Shown in pieces: positions 1 through 11,709 of a stretch of 64,000 nt of DNA. Position 1 is the first letter of the stretch. Every line of letters starts with the position of its first letter. Position numbers and translations under genes: made by a program. The stretch comes from CAVSRC01 sp963762605 (lineage in GTDB: Bacteria; Pseudomonadota; Alphaproteobacteria; Rhizobiales; Kaistiaceae): contig CAVXLJ010000019.1 of assembly GCA_963762605.1 (NCBI GenBank), forward strand, positions 186,001 to 250,000, written 5' to 3'. The notes under the pieces were generated by a model that did no database searches, had not been told where the DNA came from, and saw nothing but the letters and a program-made list of their open reading frames with translations.

Positions 1-960
1 CAGCCGCAACAGCACCAGGTTGACCGCCGTCTTCACCGCCAGCACCGCCACCACGAAGAAGATCACCGTACCGAGATTGGCGAGGATGAAATGGAGGTCG
101 ATGAGCAGCCCGATCGACAGAAAGAAGACGACCACCAGAATGCTCTGGATCGGGTGGGTGGCGGCGATCGCTTCGCCGCGCAAGGTCGATCCGGCGATGA
201 CCAGACCGGCGAGAAAGGCGCCGAAGGCCGCCGACAGGCCGAGGATGCCGGTAATCGACGCCGCGCCGAAGCAAAAGGCGATGGAGGCCAGCGCCACCAT
301 GTCGACCCGGCCGGCGATCGCCTCGGTGAACGGCAGGCGGTACTTGCCGGGGCGCGTACCGAGATAGCCGAGCAGCGCGAGCAGAAGGACGACCGCGACG
401 GCGAGCTTCCCCGCCAGCCAGGCGCCACTGTTGCTGTCGGTGGCGCCGAACGATCCGATGACGATCAGCATCGGCACCACGGCGATATCCTGGGCGATCA
501 GCACGCCGACTGCGATTTGCCCGATGGGCGTACGCAACTCGCCGATCTCGTCGAGCATCTGCACGGCCACTGCGGTCGACGAGATCGCCACGATGAAGCC
601 GAGGACCACCATCTGGCTGACCGGCCAGCCAGAAAGCCAGCCGAAGGCGCCGGTGATCGCCAGCGCCACCGCGACCTGGCCGACGGCGACTGTCGCTGCC
701 AGCCCGGCCACGCGCGCGAAAGCGCGAACCGACAGCTCCATGCCGACCAGAAACAGGAGCATGATCACGCCAAGCTCGGCGAGCAGCGTGATCGTTCCGG
801 TGTTGCTGACCAGGCCGAAACCGGTCGGTCCGAGCACAACGCCCGTCAGGATGTAGCCGACGATCGGTGGCTGGCGCATGCGGACGAGCACGAAGCCGAG
901 CGTCACGGCGACCGTCGTGATGAACGCGATGCCGGTGAGATCGGCAATATGTTCCTGCAA
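1..960 (-). CDS. CPA2-family cation/proton antiporter, N-terminal part (runs off window)
   Basis: Reading the minus strand from 960 gives 320 uninterrupted codons to the window edge. The protein is a chain of hydrophobic helices with hallmarks of Kef/YbaL-type monovalent cation:proton antiporter-2 membrane domains, such as GYILTGVVLGP near the N-terminus, FLVGMEL, AISSTAV and the AQDIAVVP segment. Proteins of this family exchange K+ or Na+ for protons at the inner membrane. The start is taken as TTG at 960 because GGAGG lies seven bases upstream and no in-frame ATG exists there. The C-terminal part, which may include a TrkA-N regulatory domain, lies outside the window, so ion specificity cannot be judged. 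Confidence 0.85.
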   Translation of the reverse strand, partial: MQEHIADLTGIAFITTVAVTLGFVLVRMRQPPIVGYILTGVVLGPTGFGLVSNTGTITLLAELGVIMLLFLVGMELSVRAFARVAGLAATVAVGQVAVALAITGAFGWLSGWPVSQMVVLGFIVAISSTAVAVQMLDEIGELRTPIGQIAVGVLIAQDIAVVPMLIVIGSFGATDSNSGAWLAGKLAVAVVLLLALLGYLGTRPGKYRLPFTEAIAGRVDMVALASIAFCFGAASITGILGLSAAFGAFLAGLVIAGSTLRGEAIAATHPIQSILVVVFFLSIGLLIDLHFILANLGTVIFFVVAVLAVKTAVNLVLLRL

Positions 961-1305
961 CGATTCCCTCCATGCCGCCGCGTGCCACTCTAGCATGAGC
1001 CGGGGCCAGCGACTGCCGTGCAGGTACCGTGCCTTTCGGCGCCAATCCCGGCAGCCAATCGGCGAGGCGCCGGCGGTGCCACAGACACCCATTCTCCCCA
1101 CCTGCCGGGGACAATGCCGCCGCCAAGAACGGGGAGGGCACATCGAAGACGTGGATGGCCCCGAAACCAGCCGCCGATGACCGCATCGGAAACGCGCACC
1201 ACCTGCGCGTTGCGGCCCAAACCGGAAACCGGGTCCGGCCTGCTCAATGATCGGGTGCGACCCCAAGCGGACCAAATTCACATGCGCAACGCGGTCGGTC
1301 GGGGA
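961..1305. other. intergenic, nothing recognised
   Basis: This 345-base gap separates the antiporter start from the end of the next minus-strand gene. The open frames in it have no convincing ribosome binding site or family resemblance. It should contain the antiporter promoter, but no clear -35/-10 pair was identified. Confidence 0.5.
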
Positions 1306-3626
1306 CTATCCGGTTGCGCCGACAGGCAATTTGCTCGACGCCTCGATCCGCGCGATCAGCGCCGGCACTTCGTGTGGCGGCACGGATCGGCTGAACAGGA
1401 AGCCCTGCGCCTCGTCGCAATCTTTGACTGAGACCAAGTCGAGCTGCTCCGGGGTTTCGATACCCTCTGCCGTGATCCGCATGTCCAGCGAATGGCCGAG
1501 TTCGATGACGGCCCGGACCAGGGTTCTGGACGCAGGGCGTGTGGCCAGCTCGCTGACAAACGAGCGGTCGATCTTGATCCGGTCGAAGGGGAATTGCTGC
1601 AGATAGCCGAGCGACGAGTAGCCCGTGCCGAAATCGTCGAGCGCGATCTTCAGGCCGAGTTGACGAAGGTCGCGGAGGGCGCGTTGGGTCTCGTCGCTGC
1701 CGCTGAGGAGAAGTGTCTCGGTGATCTCCAGCTCGAGGCGCCGCGGGTCCAATCCCGACCTGGCTAACGCATTCGCCACGCGGGGCGCAAACAAACGGCC
1801 GCTGAATTGTGCCGAAGAGACGTTCACTGCAACGGAGATATGCGCCGGCCAGCGCGTCGCCTCCCGGCACGCTTGATAGAGCACCCAGTAGCCGATCGGT
1901 GCGATCAGCCCCGTCTCTTCGGCAAGCGGAATGAATTCGGATGGGGGCATCATGCCTTTGAGCGGATGCCGCCAGCGCAGAAGCGCTTCGAAGCTGGTCA
2001 CCGCACCGGTGCGCAGATCGATACTCGGCTGGTATTCGATCTCGAGTTCTTTGTTCGCCAGTGCGGCTGTGAGGTCGACTTTCAGTTCCTCGCGGGCAAC
2101 GAGGCGCTCTTCCATCTGCGGCTCGAAGAACAGATAGGGGCTGTCGCTGCCGGCGGCCTTGGCCGCGTGGAGCGCGATGTCTGCCGTCTTGATGAGGGTG
2201 TCGGCGTCCTCGCCATCGCGCGGCCCCAACGAGATCCCGATGCTCACATTGGTCATCACCGGATCGCCGTCGGTCGCGTAGGGCTCCGTGATGCGCTCAT
2301 GGAGGCGTTCGGCGAGGGCACGGATCTCGGCTTCATGTGTCGCGGTCCGACGCAGAACCGCGAACTCGTTGCCGCCGAGGCGCGCGACGATATCGCCTTT
2401 GGCGACAGTCTCGCGCAGCCGGTGCGCCATCTCGACCAGGATCGCATCACCGGTCGGGTGGCCGAGCGTATCGTTGATGACCTTGAAACCGTCGAGATCG
2501 AGGAACACCGTCGCCACGATCTCATCCGCTCCCCTGTGGGCGATCGCTTCCACGAGCTCGGTGTGCAGCACGAGTCGGTTGAACAGGCCGGTCAGGGAAT
2601 CGTGCGCGGCAAGGTAGGCGATCTCCTCGCGCGCCTGCTTGCGTGCCGTGATGTCCTGCAGCGTCACGAAAGCGGAGCGCGCCGCGCCGCCCTCCTTGAC
2701 CACGGTGAGCGTGCGCAAGGCCCACATGACCTTGCCGTCCTTGCGCACATAGCGCTTCTCGTCGGTCACGAAGGTCAGCGCGCCGGACTCGAGCGCTTTG
2801 ATCGCAGCGGAATTATTTCGCGTTCCTCGGGGACGGCGAGATCGTCGAAGCGCTTGCTGGTCAGTTCCGCCTCGGAATAGCCGGTGAAACTGACGTATTG
2901 CGGATTGGCTCGGATGATGCGTCCGGTCGCGAGATCGGCCCACGCGATCGCCACGCCGGAACTTTCGAAGACGCCCTGCTCGCGCTCGGCCTGAATCGAG
3001 AGTGCCGCGTTGAGTGTCCTGAGTTCCGCGTCGTCGCGTGCCCGCCGCTGCTCGCGCTCCAGCAGCCGGAAGATCACGACGATACCGAGCGGATCGACGA
3101 AGACCGAGTAGGAAAAGAACAGCGCGCTGACGCGAACCGCGGTTTCCAGTGCAAGGAACGAGAAGAGGGACAAGGCAACCGGCAACCAGGCGTTGATCGT
3201 CGCCATGACGACACCGAACACGACAAGATTTCGCGTCGTCTTCGCCATTTTCATGCGGGCGAAACCGATCGACAGCGCGACGACCGCCGCAAGCCCGAAG
3301 AGCGCCGTGGTGGACTCGCCGCCGAGATGGATCCGATAGGCAGCGGCCACAGCCGCGGTGACAAGCGCCGGGATGGGACCGCCGATGATTGCGGCAACGA
3401 CGATCACGACGTTGCGAAAGTCGCCGATGATCCCCGGACCCAACGGGTACGCGCTCGTCATGGTTCCGATGATCATCGCGCTGAAGGCGATGCTGAGGAC
3501 GATGGTGCGTTGCCGATCCGACCGCGTCCGCAACCACGGGATGGCGAGGCTGAGGATGAATGCCATCCCCAGCAGCGTCAGCCCGTTGATCAATATCGCG
3601 TAGCTCGTTGCCAGCGGTCCGGCCAT
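1306..3626 (-). pseudogene. 5TM-PAS-GGDEF-EAL c-di-GMP signalling protein, broken by one frameshift
   Basis: The N-terminal frame (start ATG at 3626, GAAGGA upstream) encodes about six hydrophobic segments of the 5TM-5TMR_LYT sensor type, then a PAS domain. It ends after VPEEREI. The sequence continues in another frame from about 2811 with the rest of the PAS domain, GGDEF and EAL domains, down to 1306. Inserting one base at 2811-2817 (E-I-I-P becomes E-I-N-S) rejoins them into about 774 codons. The cyclase motif reads GGNEF, a substitution seen in some active and some inactive cyclases. The EAL domain looks intact, with EALLRW, NVSSAQF, EITE, DDFGTGYSS, KIDRSFV and AEGIE, so phosphodiesterase activity is the likelier output if the gene is whole. 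A sequencing error is as possible as a real mutation. Confidence 0.85.
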
Positions 3627-3930
3627 ATGTCCTTCGCTCCTTGGCGAAGGGACGTCGATGCTATGTCGAAGGCGTTGACGGCGGGTGAATCGGCGATATG
3701 GCGGCAACCTTGGATAATCATGGTGAACGGCGGTCGGTGTGTTGCCCCGTCATCGAACCGAACCTTCGCCGTGAGCCGCGGTCATGCGCGTCACGTCGGA
3801 CTGCCTTGCTGTAACGCCCAACCGGAGTCCGGCCTGACGCGGCGCATCTCGGCTTTCGCGAGATGAACGTCGTCTCCGTGGTTTCGACGGACGATCGCGC
3901 TTGACCCGGTCGCAACCTCCAGGCTTGGGC
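3627..3930. other. intergenic between two c-di-GMP genes
   Basis: This 304-base gap lies between the two minus-strand c-di-GMP genes. It should hold the promoter of the shorter gene. No coding sequence, strong hairpin or recognisable operator was seen. Confidence 0.5.
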
Positions 3931-6630
3931 TCAGGTTTGCTTGCGAGGCCCGGGCGCCGATTTTGCACTTCTCGCAAGCTTGGCCGCCTCAGCCGCGGGC
4001 AGTGCCTTCGAGAAATAGAATCCCTGACCGTATTCGCCGCCGCTTTGCACGATCCGGTTCATCGTTTGGACATGCTCAATGCCCTCGGCGATGGTCGGCA
4101 ATCCGAGGCTCTTCGCCAGGTCGATCACCGAGCGCACAATCTTCGCGCTCTCCACATTGGTCTCCATCGACAACACGAACGAGCGGTCGATCTTGATCTT
4201 GTCGAAACGAATCTCGCGGAGATTGCAGAGATTGGAATAGCCCGTGCCGAAGTCGTCGAGCGATATCTTGATGCCAAGCTCCTGCAGGGCGACGAGGGCG
4301 TTGCGTGCGGCAGGAAGATCGCTCACCAGAGCCGATTCGGTTATCTCAATTTCGAGGCGCTCTGGCGGAAACGCCGTCTCCGACAAGATTGAAAGTACCT
4401 TTGCGGTCAACAGAGGATCGCCAAGATGCTTGGGCGAGACGTTGAGGGCGATCGTGATCTCGGGTGACCAGTCGCGTGCGTCGAGGCAGGCGCGCCGCAA
4501 GAGCGAGTAGGTCAGCTCCGCTATCAGGCCGAGCTTCTCCACGACCGGGATGAAGAGTTCCGGCTCGACGTCTCCTCGCGTCGGATGATGCCAGCGCGCC
4601 AGGATTTCAAAGCCGACGAGGCGCTTTTCGGCCAGCAACATCAGCGGCTGATAGTGCGGTTCGATCTTCTCATCGGTAACCGCCGATCGAACGTCTGCTT
4701 CCAGCGCGAGGCGGGTCCGCAGAGCATCCTCCATGCTCCTCTGGAAGAAGCGATGGGTGTCTCGGCCTTCTTCCTTGGCGCGATACATCGCCATATCGGC
4801 GGCGCGAAGCAGCGTTTCCGGATCCGTCCCATCCGTCGGACAGATGGCAATCCCCATACTTGCTCCGACATCCACGCACCGATCGCCAATGCTGATCGGG
4901 CGCCCGACAGCATCAATGATCCGATCTGCGAGAAAGGCCGCAGCGGCGGCAGGCTCTTCATCCGAATTGGCGCAGTGCATGATCAGGGCGAATTCGTCGC
5001 CTCCCAGGCGCGCCACCGTGTCACCGACCCTGACGATTGAGCTGATCCGCGTCGCGACCTCGCGCAGGACATCGTCGCCTGCCTGATGGCCGTAGATATC
5101 ATTGACCGGCTTGAAACGGTCCAGGTCGAGGCTCAGAACGGCGAACGGCGCACCACCACGACCGGCCTGCAGTCTTGCGGCTTCGAGCACTTCGGCGAAG
5201 ACGCGTCGGTTGGGCAAGCCAGTAAGCGCGTCGTGCCGGGCAAGTGACTGCGCGAGAGCCTGGGCAGCCTCAGCTGCCTCATGCGCCTTTTCAAGCGCGG
5301 CGACATGCTTGCGGTAGGTCTGTTCCTTCTCCTCAGCCGCCCGTGCTTCGGCCTCCTTGAGGCTGGTAATGTCGGTGTCCGTGCCGATGATCCGGGCGAC
5401 GCTGCCGTCGGGATTCCACTCAACCGCCTTGCCTCGGCTCAGAATCCAGATGTAGTGCCCGTCGCGGTGCTGCTCGCGATATTCGAAAGAATTCTGAGCC
5501 AATTCGCCGGAATTCTGTCGGTCCGCCTGGTCGATGATGCGTGGACGGTCGTCCGGGTGAACGCGCGCGAGCCACGCTTCGCGCGACCCGTCGATGGTCT
5601 CATCCAGACCGAAGCCGCGCATCTGCCTCCACATGCGCGAATAGAAGGCTTTGCCGTGCTTCAGGTCATGGTCCCAGACACCCTGACCGGCGCCTTCGAG
5701 TGCGAAGTTCCAGCGGCTCTCGCTCTCGGCAAGCGCAACCTCAACGGCCCTTCGTTCGCTGATGTTGCGGCTGACGCCGACGATGCCAATGACCTCATTC
5801 TGGTCGTTGCGCAACGGCACCTTTGACGTCGATAGCCACTTCTTGTTGCCAGAGACGTCGATGACGTATTCTTCAATGTCGAGGAGCGGTTCTCCGGAGC
5901 TGATCACCTTCTGCTCGTCGTCGAAGAACTTTCGGGCAAGATCCGCCCAGTGGAGCTCGAAGTCGGTCTTGCCGATCAGATCTGTCGGCTGCAGACCCAG
6001 GTCCGCGGCAACCGCCCGATTGACGACGACGAAGCGACTGGCGGTGTCCTTGACGAAAAGGTAATCCGGCACTTGGTCGATCATGGCCCGGAACAAGGCG
6101 CGTTCGGCCGTCCACGCCTGTTCGGCCCGTTTGCGCTCGGTGATGTCCCGCGCCACGCCGATCAGCCCGATGATCTCGCCGCGGTCGTCTCTCATCGGCA
6201 GCTTTGTCGTTAGCAGCCACTTAGGCGCGCCGGCCTCGTCTATCCGGTTCACTTCCATGTCGATCATCGGCATTCCGGATGCGATGATCTCCTGCTCGAC
6301 CTCATGGAACCTCTGGGCCACATCGGGCGGAAACAGATCGAAGTCGGTCTTGCCGATCAGGTCCTCCGACCGCTCCAGGCCGGTATCTCGCGCGACCGCA
6401 TTATTGGCCGCGAGGAACCGCCCTGAGGTGTCCTTGGCGTAGATGAGTTCGGGCAACTGGCTGATGATTGCCTTGAGCGCGAAGCGTTCGACCTGCCAGT
6501 TCAGCCCGGCGCCGAGCCGCTCTTGGGCATCCGCCTGCACCTGAGCATTGGCCGCGACAAGGCGGTCGAGCCGGATATCGGTTTTGTCGACAGCGGCGCT
6601 ATCCAGCCGTTTCGGCCGATGCTTAACCAT
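3931..6630 (-). CDS. triple-PAS GGDEF-EAL diguanylate cyclase/phosphodiesterase
   Basis: The 899-residue soluble protein has three PAS domains (about residues 50-170, 175-295 and 305-425), a short coiled coil (430-465), a GGDEF domain (465-630) and an EAL domain (640-890). The active-site motif GGDEF is at 543-547, preceded by RVGD at 534-537, which fits the inhibitory RxxD I-site five residues upstream. The signature EAL reads EIL at 675-677, but downstream catalytic segments (EITESAL, DDFGTGYS, KIDRSF, AEGIE) are kept. No transmembrane segment is visible, so it probably senses a cytoplasmic cue through its PAS domains and adjusts c-di-GMP. It lies 304 bases from the second GGDEF-EAL gene in the same direction and probably arose separately, because the sensor parts differ. 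Confidence 0.92.
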   Translation of the reverse strand: MVKHRPKRLDSAAVDKTDIRLDRLVAANAQVQADAQERLGAGLNWQVERFALKAIISQLPELIYAKDTSGRFLAANNAVARDTGLERSEDLIGKTDFDLFPPDVAQRFHEVEQEIIASGMPMIDMEVNRIDEAGAPKWLLTTKLPMRDDRGEIIGLIGVARDITERKRAEQAWTAERALFRAMIDQVPDYLFVKDTASRFVVVNRAVAADLGLQPTDLIGKTDFELHWADLARKFFDDEQKVISSGEPLLDIEEYVIDVSGNKKWLSTSKVPLRNDQNEVIGIVGVSRNISERRAVEVALAESESRWNFALEGAGQGVWDHDLKHGKAFYSRMWRQMRGFGLDETIDGSREAWLARVHPDDRPRIIDQADRQNSGELAQNSFEYREQHRDGHYIWILSRGKAVEWNPDGSVARIIGTDTDITSLKEAEARAAEEKEQTYRKHVAALEKAHEAAEAAQALAQSLARHDALTGLPNRRVFAEVLEAARLQAGRGGAPFAVLSLDLDRFKPVNDIYGHQAGDDVLREVATRISSIVRVGDTVARLGGDEFALIMHCANSDEEPAAAAAFLADRIIDAVGRPISIGDRCVDVGASMGIAICPTDGTDPETLLRAADMAMYRAKEEGRDTHRFFQRSMEDALRTRLALEADVRSAVTDEKIEPHYQPLMLLAEKRLVGFEILARWHHPTRGDVEPELFIPVVEKLGLIAELTYSLLRRACLDARDWSPEITIALNVSPKHLGDPLLTAKVLSILSETAFPPERLEIEITESALVSDLPAARNALVALQELGIKISLDDFGTGYSNLCNLREIRFDKIKIDRSFVLSMETNVESAKIVRSVIDLAKSLGLPTIAEGIEHVQTMNRIVQSGGEYGQGFYFSKALPAAEAAKLARSAKSAPGPRKQT

Positions 6631-6810
6631 TCCTTTCGCCTCGCAAACCGTCCCAGCCGCTCTCGCCGAGCAGCGGCTATCGACTGTTGACTATAGGCGC
6701 GCTGCCTTTCACGGCGATTAATCGGCGCATTTCGCCAAATAGCCCGCGGCGGCCAATGGTTTGGTCGCCCGTCCCAAGAGGCGGTCTTCTCCGATCAAGG
6801 CGCGCGCCCA

Positions 6811-6842
6811 ATAAGAAAGGCCGCCCCGAGGGGCGGCCGTTT
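6811..6842 (-). terminator. Rho-independent terminator of groESL
   Basis: A nine-base GC stem (GGCCGCCCC with its complement) at 6819-6838 closes over a three-base loop. On the minus strand it is followed by a T-rich run at 6811-6818. It begins about 30 bases after the groL stop. Confidence 0.8.
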
Positions 6843-6867
6843 CCATGTTGTTCCGGGCGGAGCCCGG

Positions 6868-8502
<1,635 letters not shown>

Positions 8503-8551
8503 GAAATATTCCTTCCTTGAAAATGGCGAGGGACGTTGATCGGGGAGGGCC

Positions 8552-8866
8552 TTACGCCGCTTTGCGGCCGGCAGTCCTGCCTTCGATCACGCCCATGACG
8601 TCGCTCTCCTTCATGATCAGGAGATCTTCGCCGTCGATCTTCACTTCGGTGCCGGACCACTTGCCGAACAGGATGCGGTCGCCGGCCTTGACGTCGAGAG
8701 GGATGAGCTTGCCGGCTTCGTCGCGGGCGCCCGGGCCGACGGCGATGATCTCGCCTTCCTGCGGCTTCTCCTTGGCGGTGTCGGGGATGATGATGCCCCC
8801 CGCGGATTTCGTCTCGGGGTCGATGCGGCGCACGACCACGCGGTCGTGCAGCGGACGGAATTTCAT
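8552..8866 (-). CDS. groS: co-chaperonin GroES
   Basis: The 104-residue protein begins MKFRPLHDRVVV and contains the mobile loop (DPETKSAGGIIIPD) and the KYSGT-like segment (GKWSGTEVK) of GroES. As a heptameric lid it caps GroEL. It is the first gene of the groESL operon. The CIRCE operator lies 59 bases upstream of its start, so HrcA repression is expected. Confidence 0.98.
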   Translation of the reverse strand: MKFRPLHDRVVVRRIDPETKSAGGIIIPDTAKEKPQEGEIIAVGPGARDEAGKLIPLDVKAGDRILFGKWSGTEVKIDGEDLLIMKESDVMGVIEGRTAGRKAA

Positions 8867-8924
8867 GGAGTCTTCCTTTTCGGAAAGCGACGACCTGGCG
8901 TCGGGTCGCCCGAGGGCGTGCCTG

Positions 8925-8951
8925 TTGGCACTCTCGGGTGAGGAGTGCCAA
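8925..8951 (-). promoter_or_regulatory. CIRCE operator (HrcA site)
   Basis: Arms TTGGCACTC (8925-8933) and GAGTGCCAA (8943-8951) are perfect inverted repeats separated by nine bases. This is the 9-9-9 architecture of CIRCE, with one symmetric change from the consensus TTAGCACTC. It lies in the groS leader just downstream of a promoter-like sequence, the usual place for repression by HrcA. Confidence 0.95.
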
Positions 8952-8961
8952 ATTCATGCTG

Positions 8962-8990
8962 TAGGTAGGGACGGACCTCGTTATTGTCAA
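8962..8990 (-). promoter_or_regulatory. probable groESL promoter
   Basis: On the minus strand TTGACA (8985-8990) is followed after 17 bases by TACCTA (8962-8967). The CIRCE element starts a few bases downstream, as expected for a repressed vegetative promoter. The -10 match is weak, and an RpoH-type reading of the same region cannot be excluded. Confidence 0.5.
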
Positions 8991-9298
8991 CGACGCAGCG
9001 TGAATTCTGGAGATTTATTCGGAAAAAGTCGCGAAAACCCCGAGAAATCTCGGATGGAAATATTTCGGCCGCGTCAGCTAGACTTGAAATAAGTGGCCGC
9101 GAATACTTGGACGACTCGCTCCGGAAATTTGGAGCGATCCGGTCACACGAGCAATGCGGTTTCGCCAATGTCGTGGATGCCGGCTCGCGACGTCAAGCAA
9201 GGTGCCCGGACCGCGGCTTGCCAACGACCTTCGAGCAATCGCCATCGCTGAGGCGGTTTCCGCTCGACTGATTGGGGGAAGTGGGTTCGCCCGGCGGC
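8991..9298. other. intergenic, nothing recognised
   Basis: About 300 bases lie between the groESL promoter and the stop of the oligopeptidase gene. The sequence is less GC-rich than its neighbours, with no supported reading frame and no clear terminator for the gene that ends here. Confidence 0.4.
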
Positions 9299-11437
9299 CT
9301 ACCGGGACAGCCCCACCACCTTCAATGCAAACGCCATGGCGAAGGCGGTCTCATGCAGCCGGTCGAAGCGTCCCGACGCACCGCCATGGCCGGCATCCAT
9401 ATTGGTGCGGAGGATCGTCAGCTTGTCGTCGGTCCTCAGCGCCCTGAGTTTCGCGATCCATTTGGCGGGCTCCCAATACGTCACCCGCGGATCGGAAATG
9501 CCGCCCAGCGCCAGGATCGCCGGATAGGCGCGCGCCGTCACATTGTCATAGGGCGAATAGGCGGCGATTTGCCTGTAGTCGGTCTCGCTGGTGATCGGAT
9601 TGCCCCATTCCGGCCATTCCGGTGGGGTCAGCGGCAGCGTGTCGTCGAGAATGGTGTTGAGCGTGTCGACGAAGGGCACCTCGGCGATCATGCCGGCGAA
9701 GAGCTCCGGCGCCATGTTGGTAACCGCGCCGATGAGCAGCCCGCCGGCCGAGCCGCCCCAGCCGACGATGCGGCCCCGGCCGGTGTATTTCTCCTGAATC
9801 AGATAATCAGCCGCGACGATAAAGTCACTGAACGTGTTGACCTTTTTCTCCCGGCGCCCGTCCGAGTACCAGCGATAGCCCTTCTCCTTGCCACCGCGGA
9901 CATGGGCGATGGCATAGACGAAGCCGCGATCGACCAGCGACAAGCGGCTGATGCTGAACGAAGCCGGCATCGCCATGCCATAGGCGCCATAGCCGTAGAG
10001 CAGGCAGGGGGCGCTGCCGTCGAGCCTGGTGCCCTTGCGGTAGAGGAGCGACACCGGCACCGTCTCGCCGTCCGCGGCCGGCGCGAAGACGCGCCGCGTC
10101 ACATAGTCGGCCGGGTCGTGGCCCGACGGGATCTCGACTTCCTTGCGCAGCACGCGCGTGCGTGTCGCCATGTCGTAGTCGTAGACGCGGATGGGTGTCG
10201 TCATCGACGAATAGGTGAAGCGCAGCGTGGTCGTGTCGAACTCGAAGCCGTCGAGCATGCCCAGCGAATAGGCTTCCTCGTCGAAGGCGATGGCGTGCTC
10301 CTCGCCGCTTGCCAGATGCCGGATGACGATGCGCGGCAGGCTGCCCTCGCGTTCCAGTCGCACGAGGAAATCCTTGTAGACCGTGCAATTGAGGATCAAC
10401 CGGCCGGGAACGTGCGGGATCAGGTCGGTCCAATAGCGCCGGCCGGGCGTGGCAACCGGCGCGGTGACGATCTTGAAGTCCTCGGCCCCGTCGGCGTTGG
10501 TGAGGATGAAGAAGCGGTCGTCGCCGTGGTCGAGGTGATACTCCTCAGCGGTCTTGCGCCGCGCGATCAGGCTGGGCTTGCTGTCCGGTTTGTCGGCCTC
10601 GATCACGCGGAATTCCGAGGTTTCGTGGTCGTGGGTGGCGATCGTGATGAAGCGCCGCGACTGGGTCTCACCAATTCCGATGAAGAAGCCGGGATGCCGG
10701 TCCTCATAGACGATGACGTCGTCCACCTGGCTCGTCCCCACCGTATGGCGATAAACCCGCGCCGGCCGGTGGTTCTCGTCCACCCATACGTAGAAGAAGG
10801 TCTTGCTGTCGGCCGCCCAGACCGTATCGCCGGTGGTGCCCTCGATGCGGTCTGAAAGGTCCGTGCCGGTCTCGGTGTCGCGGACATGGATGGTGAAATA
10901 CTCCGCCCCCTTGTCGTCGACCGAATAAGCGAGCAGCCGGTGATCGTGGCTGTGGCCGAAATCGCCGAGGCGGAAATAGGCCAGCCCTTCGGACATGGCA
11001 TGGGCGTCGAGCAGCACCGTCTCGTCGCTGCCGTCGCGCCGGCTGCGCACGACCATCGGATGCTCGCCGCCTTCCTCGTAGCGCGTTGCGTAAGCATATT
11101 CGCCGTCCGGCGCCGGCACGGAGGAATCATCTTCCTTGATCCGCCCGCGCATCTCCTTGAACAGCGTCAGCCGCAGGTCCTCCGCGTCCGCCATCGCGGC
11201 CTCGGCATAGGCGTTTTCCGCTTCCAGATAGGCGTGGATGTCCGGCGCCAGCAGCGAGGGATCGTGCATCACCTCGCGCCAGTTATCGGCCCTGAGCCAG
11301 GCATAATCGTCGGTACGCACGATACCGTGGCGCGTGTCGCTCACCGGTCTCTTTTCAGCCACCGGTGGCGTCAGGCTCTTCGGACGCCCGGCGCCGGCTC
11401 CAGTTGCTTCGCTGTCGCGTCTCGGGTGCTTCATCAT
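9299..11437 (-). CDS. ptrB: S9 family peptidase, oligopeptidase B type
   Basis: The 712-residue protein has a seven-bladed propeller region (about 80-430) and a C-terminal alpha/beta hydrolase domain. The triad is visible: Ser563 in GGSAGG, Asp649 in GGISDPRV and His684 in AGHGGASGR. The length and the acidic residues before the catalytic Ser fit protease II, which cleaves short peptides after Arg or Lys in the cytoplasm or periplasm. No signal peptide is seen. The start is the ATG at 11437, or the next codon (ATG at 11434). It is divergent from the antiporter operon with 272 bases between them. Confidence 0.93.
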   Translation of the reverse strand: MMKHPRRDSEATGAGAGRPKSLTPPVAEKRPVSDTRHGIVRTDDYAWLRADNWREVMHDPSLLAPDIHAYLEAENAYAEAAMADAEDLRLTLFKEMRGRIKEDDSSVPAPDGEYAYATRYEEGGEHPMVVRSRRDGSDETVLLDAHAMSEGLAYFRLGDFGHSHDHRLLAYSVDDKGAEYFTIHVRDTETGTDLSDRIEGTTGDTVWAADSKTFFYVWVDENHRPARVYRHTVGTSQVDDVIVYEDRHPGFFIGIGETQSRRFITIATHDHETSEFRVIEADKPDSKPSLIARRKTAEEYHLDHGDDRFFILTNADGAEDFKIVTAPVATPGRRYWTDLIPHVPGRLILNCTVYKDFLVRLEREGSLPRIVIRHLASGEEHAIAFDEEAYSLGMLDGFEFDTTTLRFTYSSMTTPIRVYDYDMATRTRVLRKEVEIPSGHDPADYVTRRVFAPAADGETVPVSLLYRKGTRLDGSAPCLLYGYGAYGMAMPASFSISRLSLVDRGFVYAIAHVRGGKEKGYRWYSDGRREKKVNTFSDFIVAADYLIQEKYTGRGRIVGWGGSAGGLLIGAVTNMAPELFAGMIAEVPFVDTLNTILDDTLPLTPPEWPEWGNPITSETDYRQIAAYSPYDNVTARAYPAILALGGISDPRVTYWEPAKWIAKLRALRTDDKLTILRTNMDAGHGGASGRFDRLHETAFAMAFALKVVGLSR

Positions 11438-11709
11438 ATTCCACTTTCAGTATATTTAAGTCGCAATCCCGCAATTTTGGCGTGTCGATGCCGCGCTCGT
11501 GCGTGCCGGTTGCCGCCAAAAGCCGGGGAACGATTGAGGGATGGGCGGTAGATTGCCGCCCTTGTTCGCCCCAAGATGGGGTCTCCGGCGGCCCATCTCA
11601 ACGGCAATCCGCCGCCCAAGCAAGGCCAGGATCGGCCGCACCCGCCGGGGCGGGTTGATCGGGCGCGCGGGATCGGCGCAAATAGGCACCCGGCGAATCC
11701 GCCGGAGGG

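Noticed and set aside
9272..10855. A 527-codon plus-strand frame opposite the oligopeptidase
   Set aside because: No motif; the minus strand has a complete S9 peptidase with its catalytic triad.
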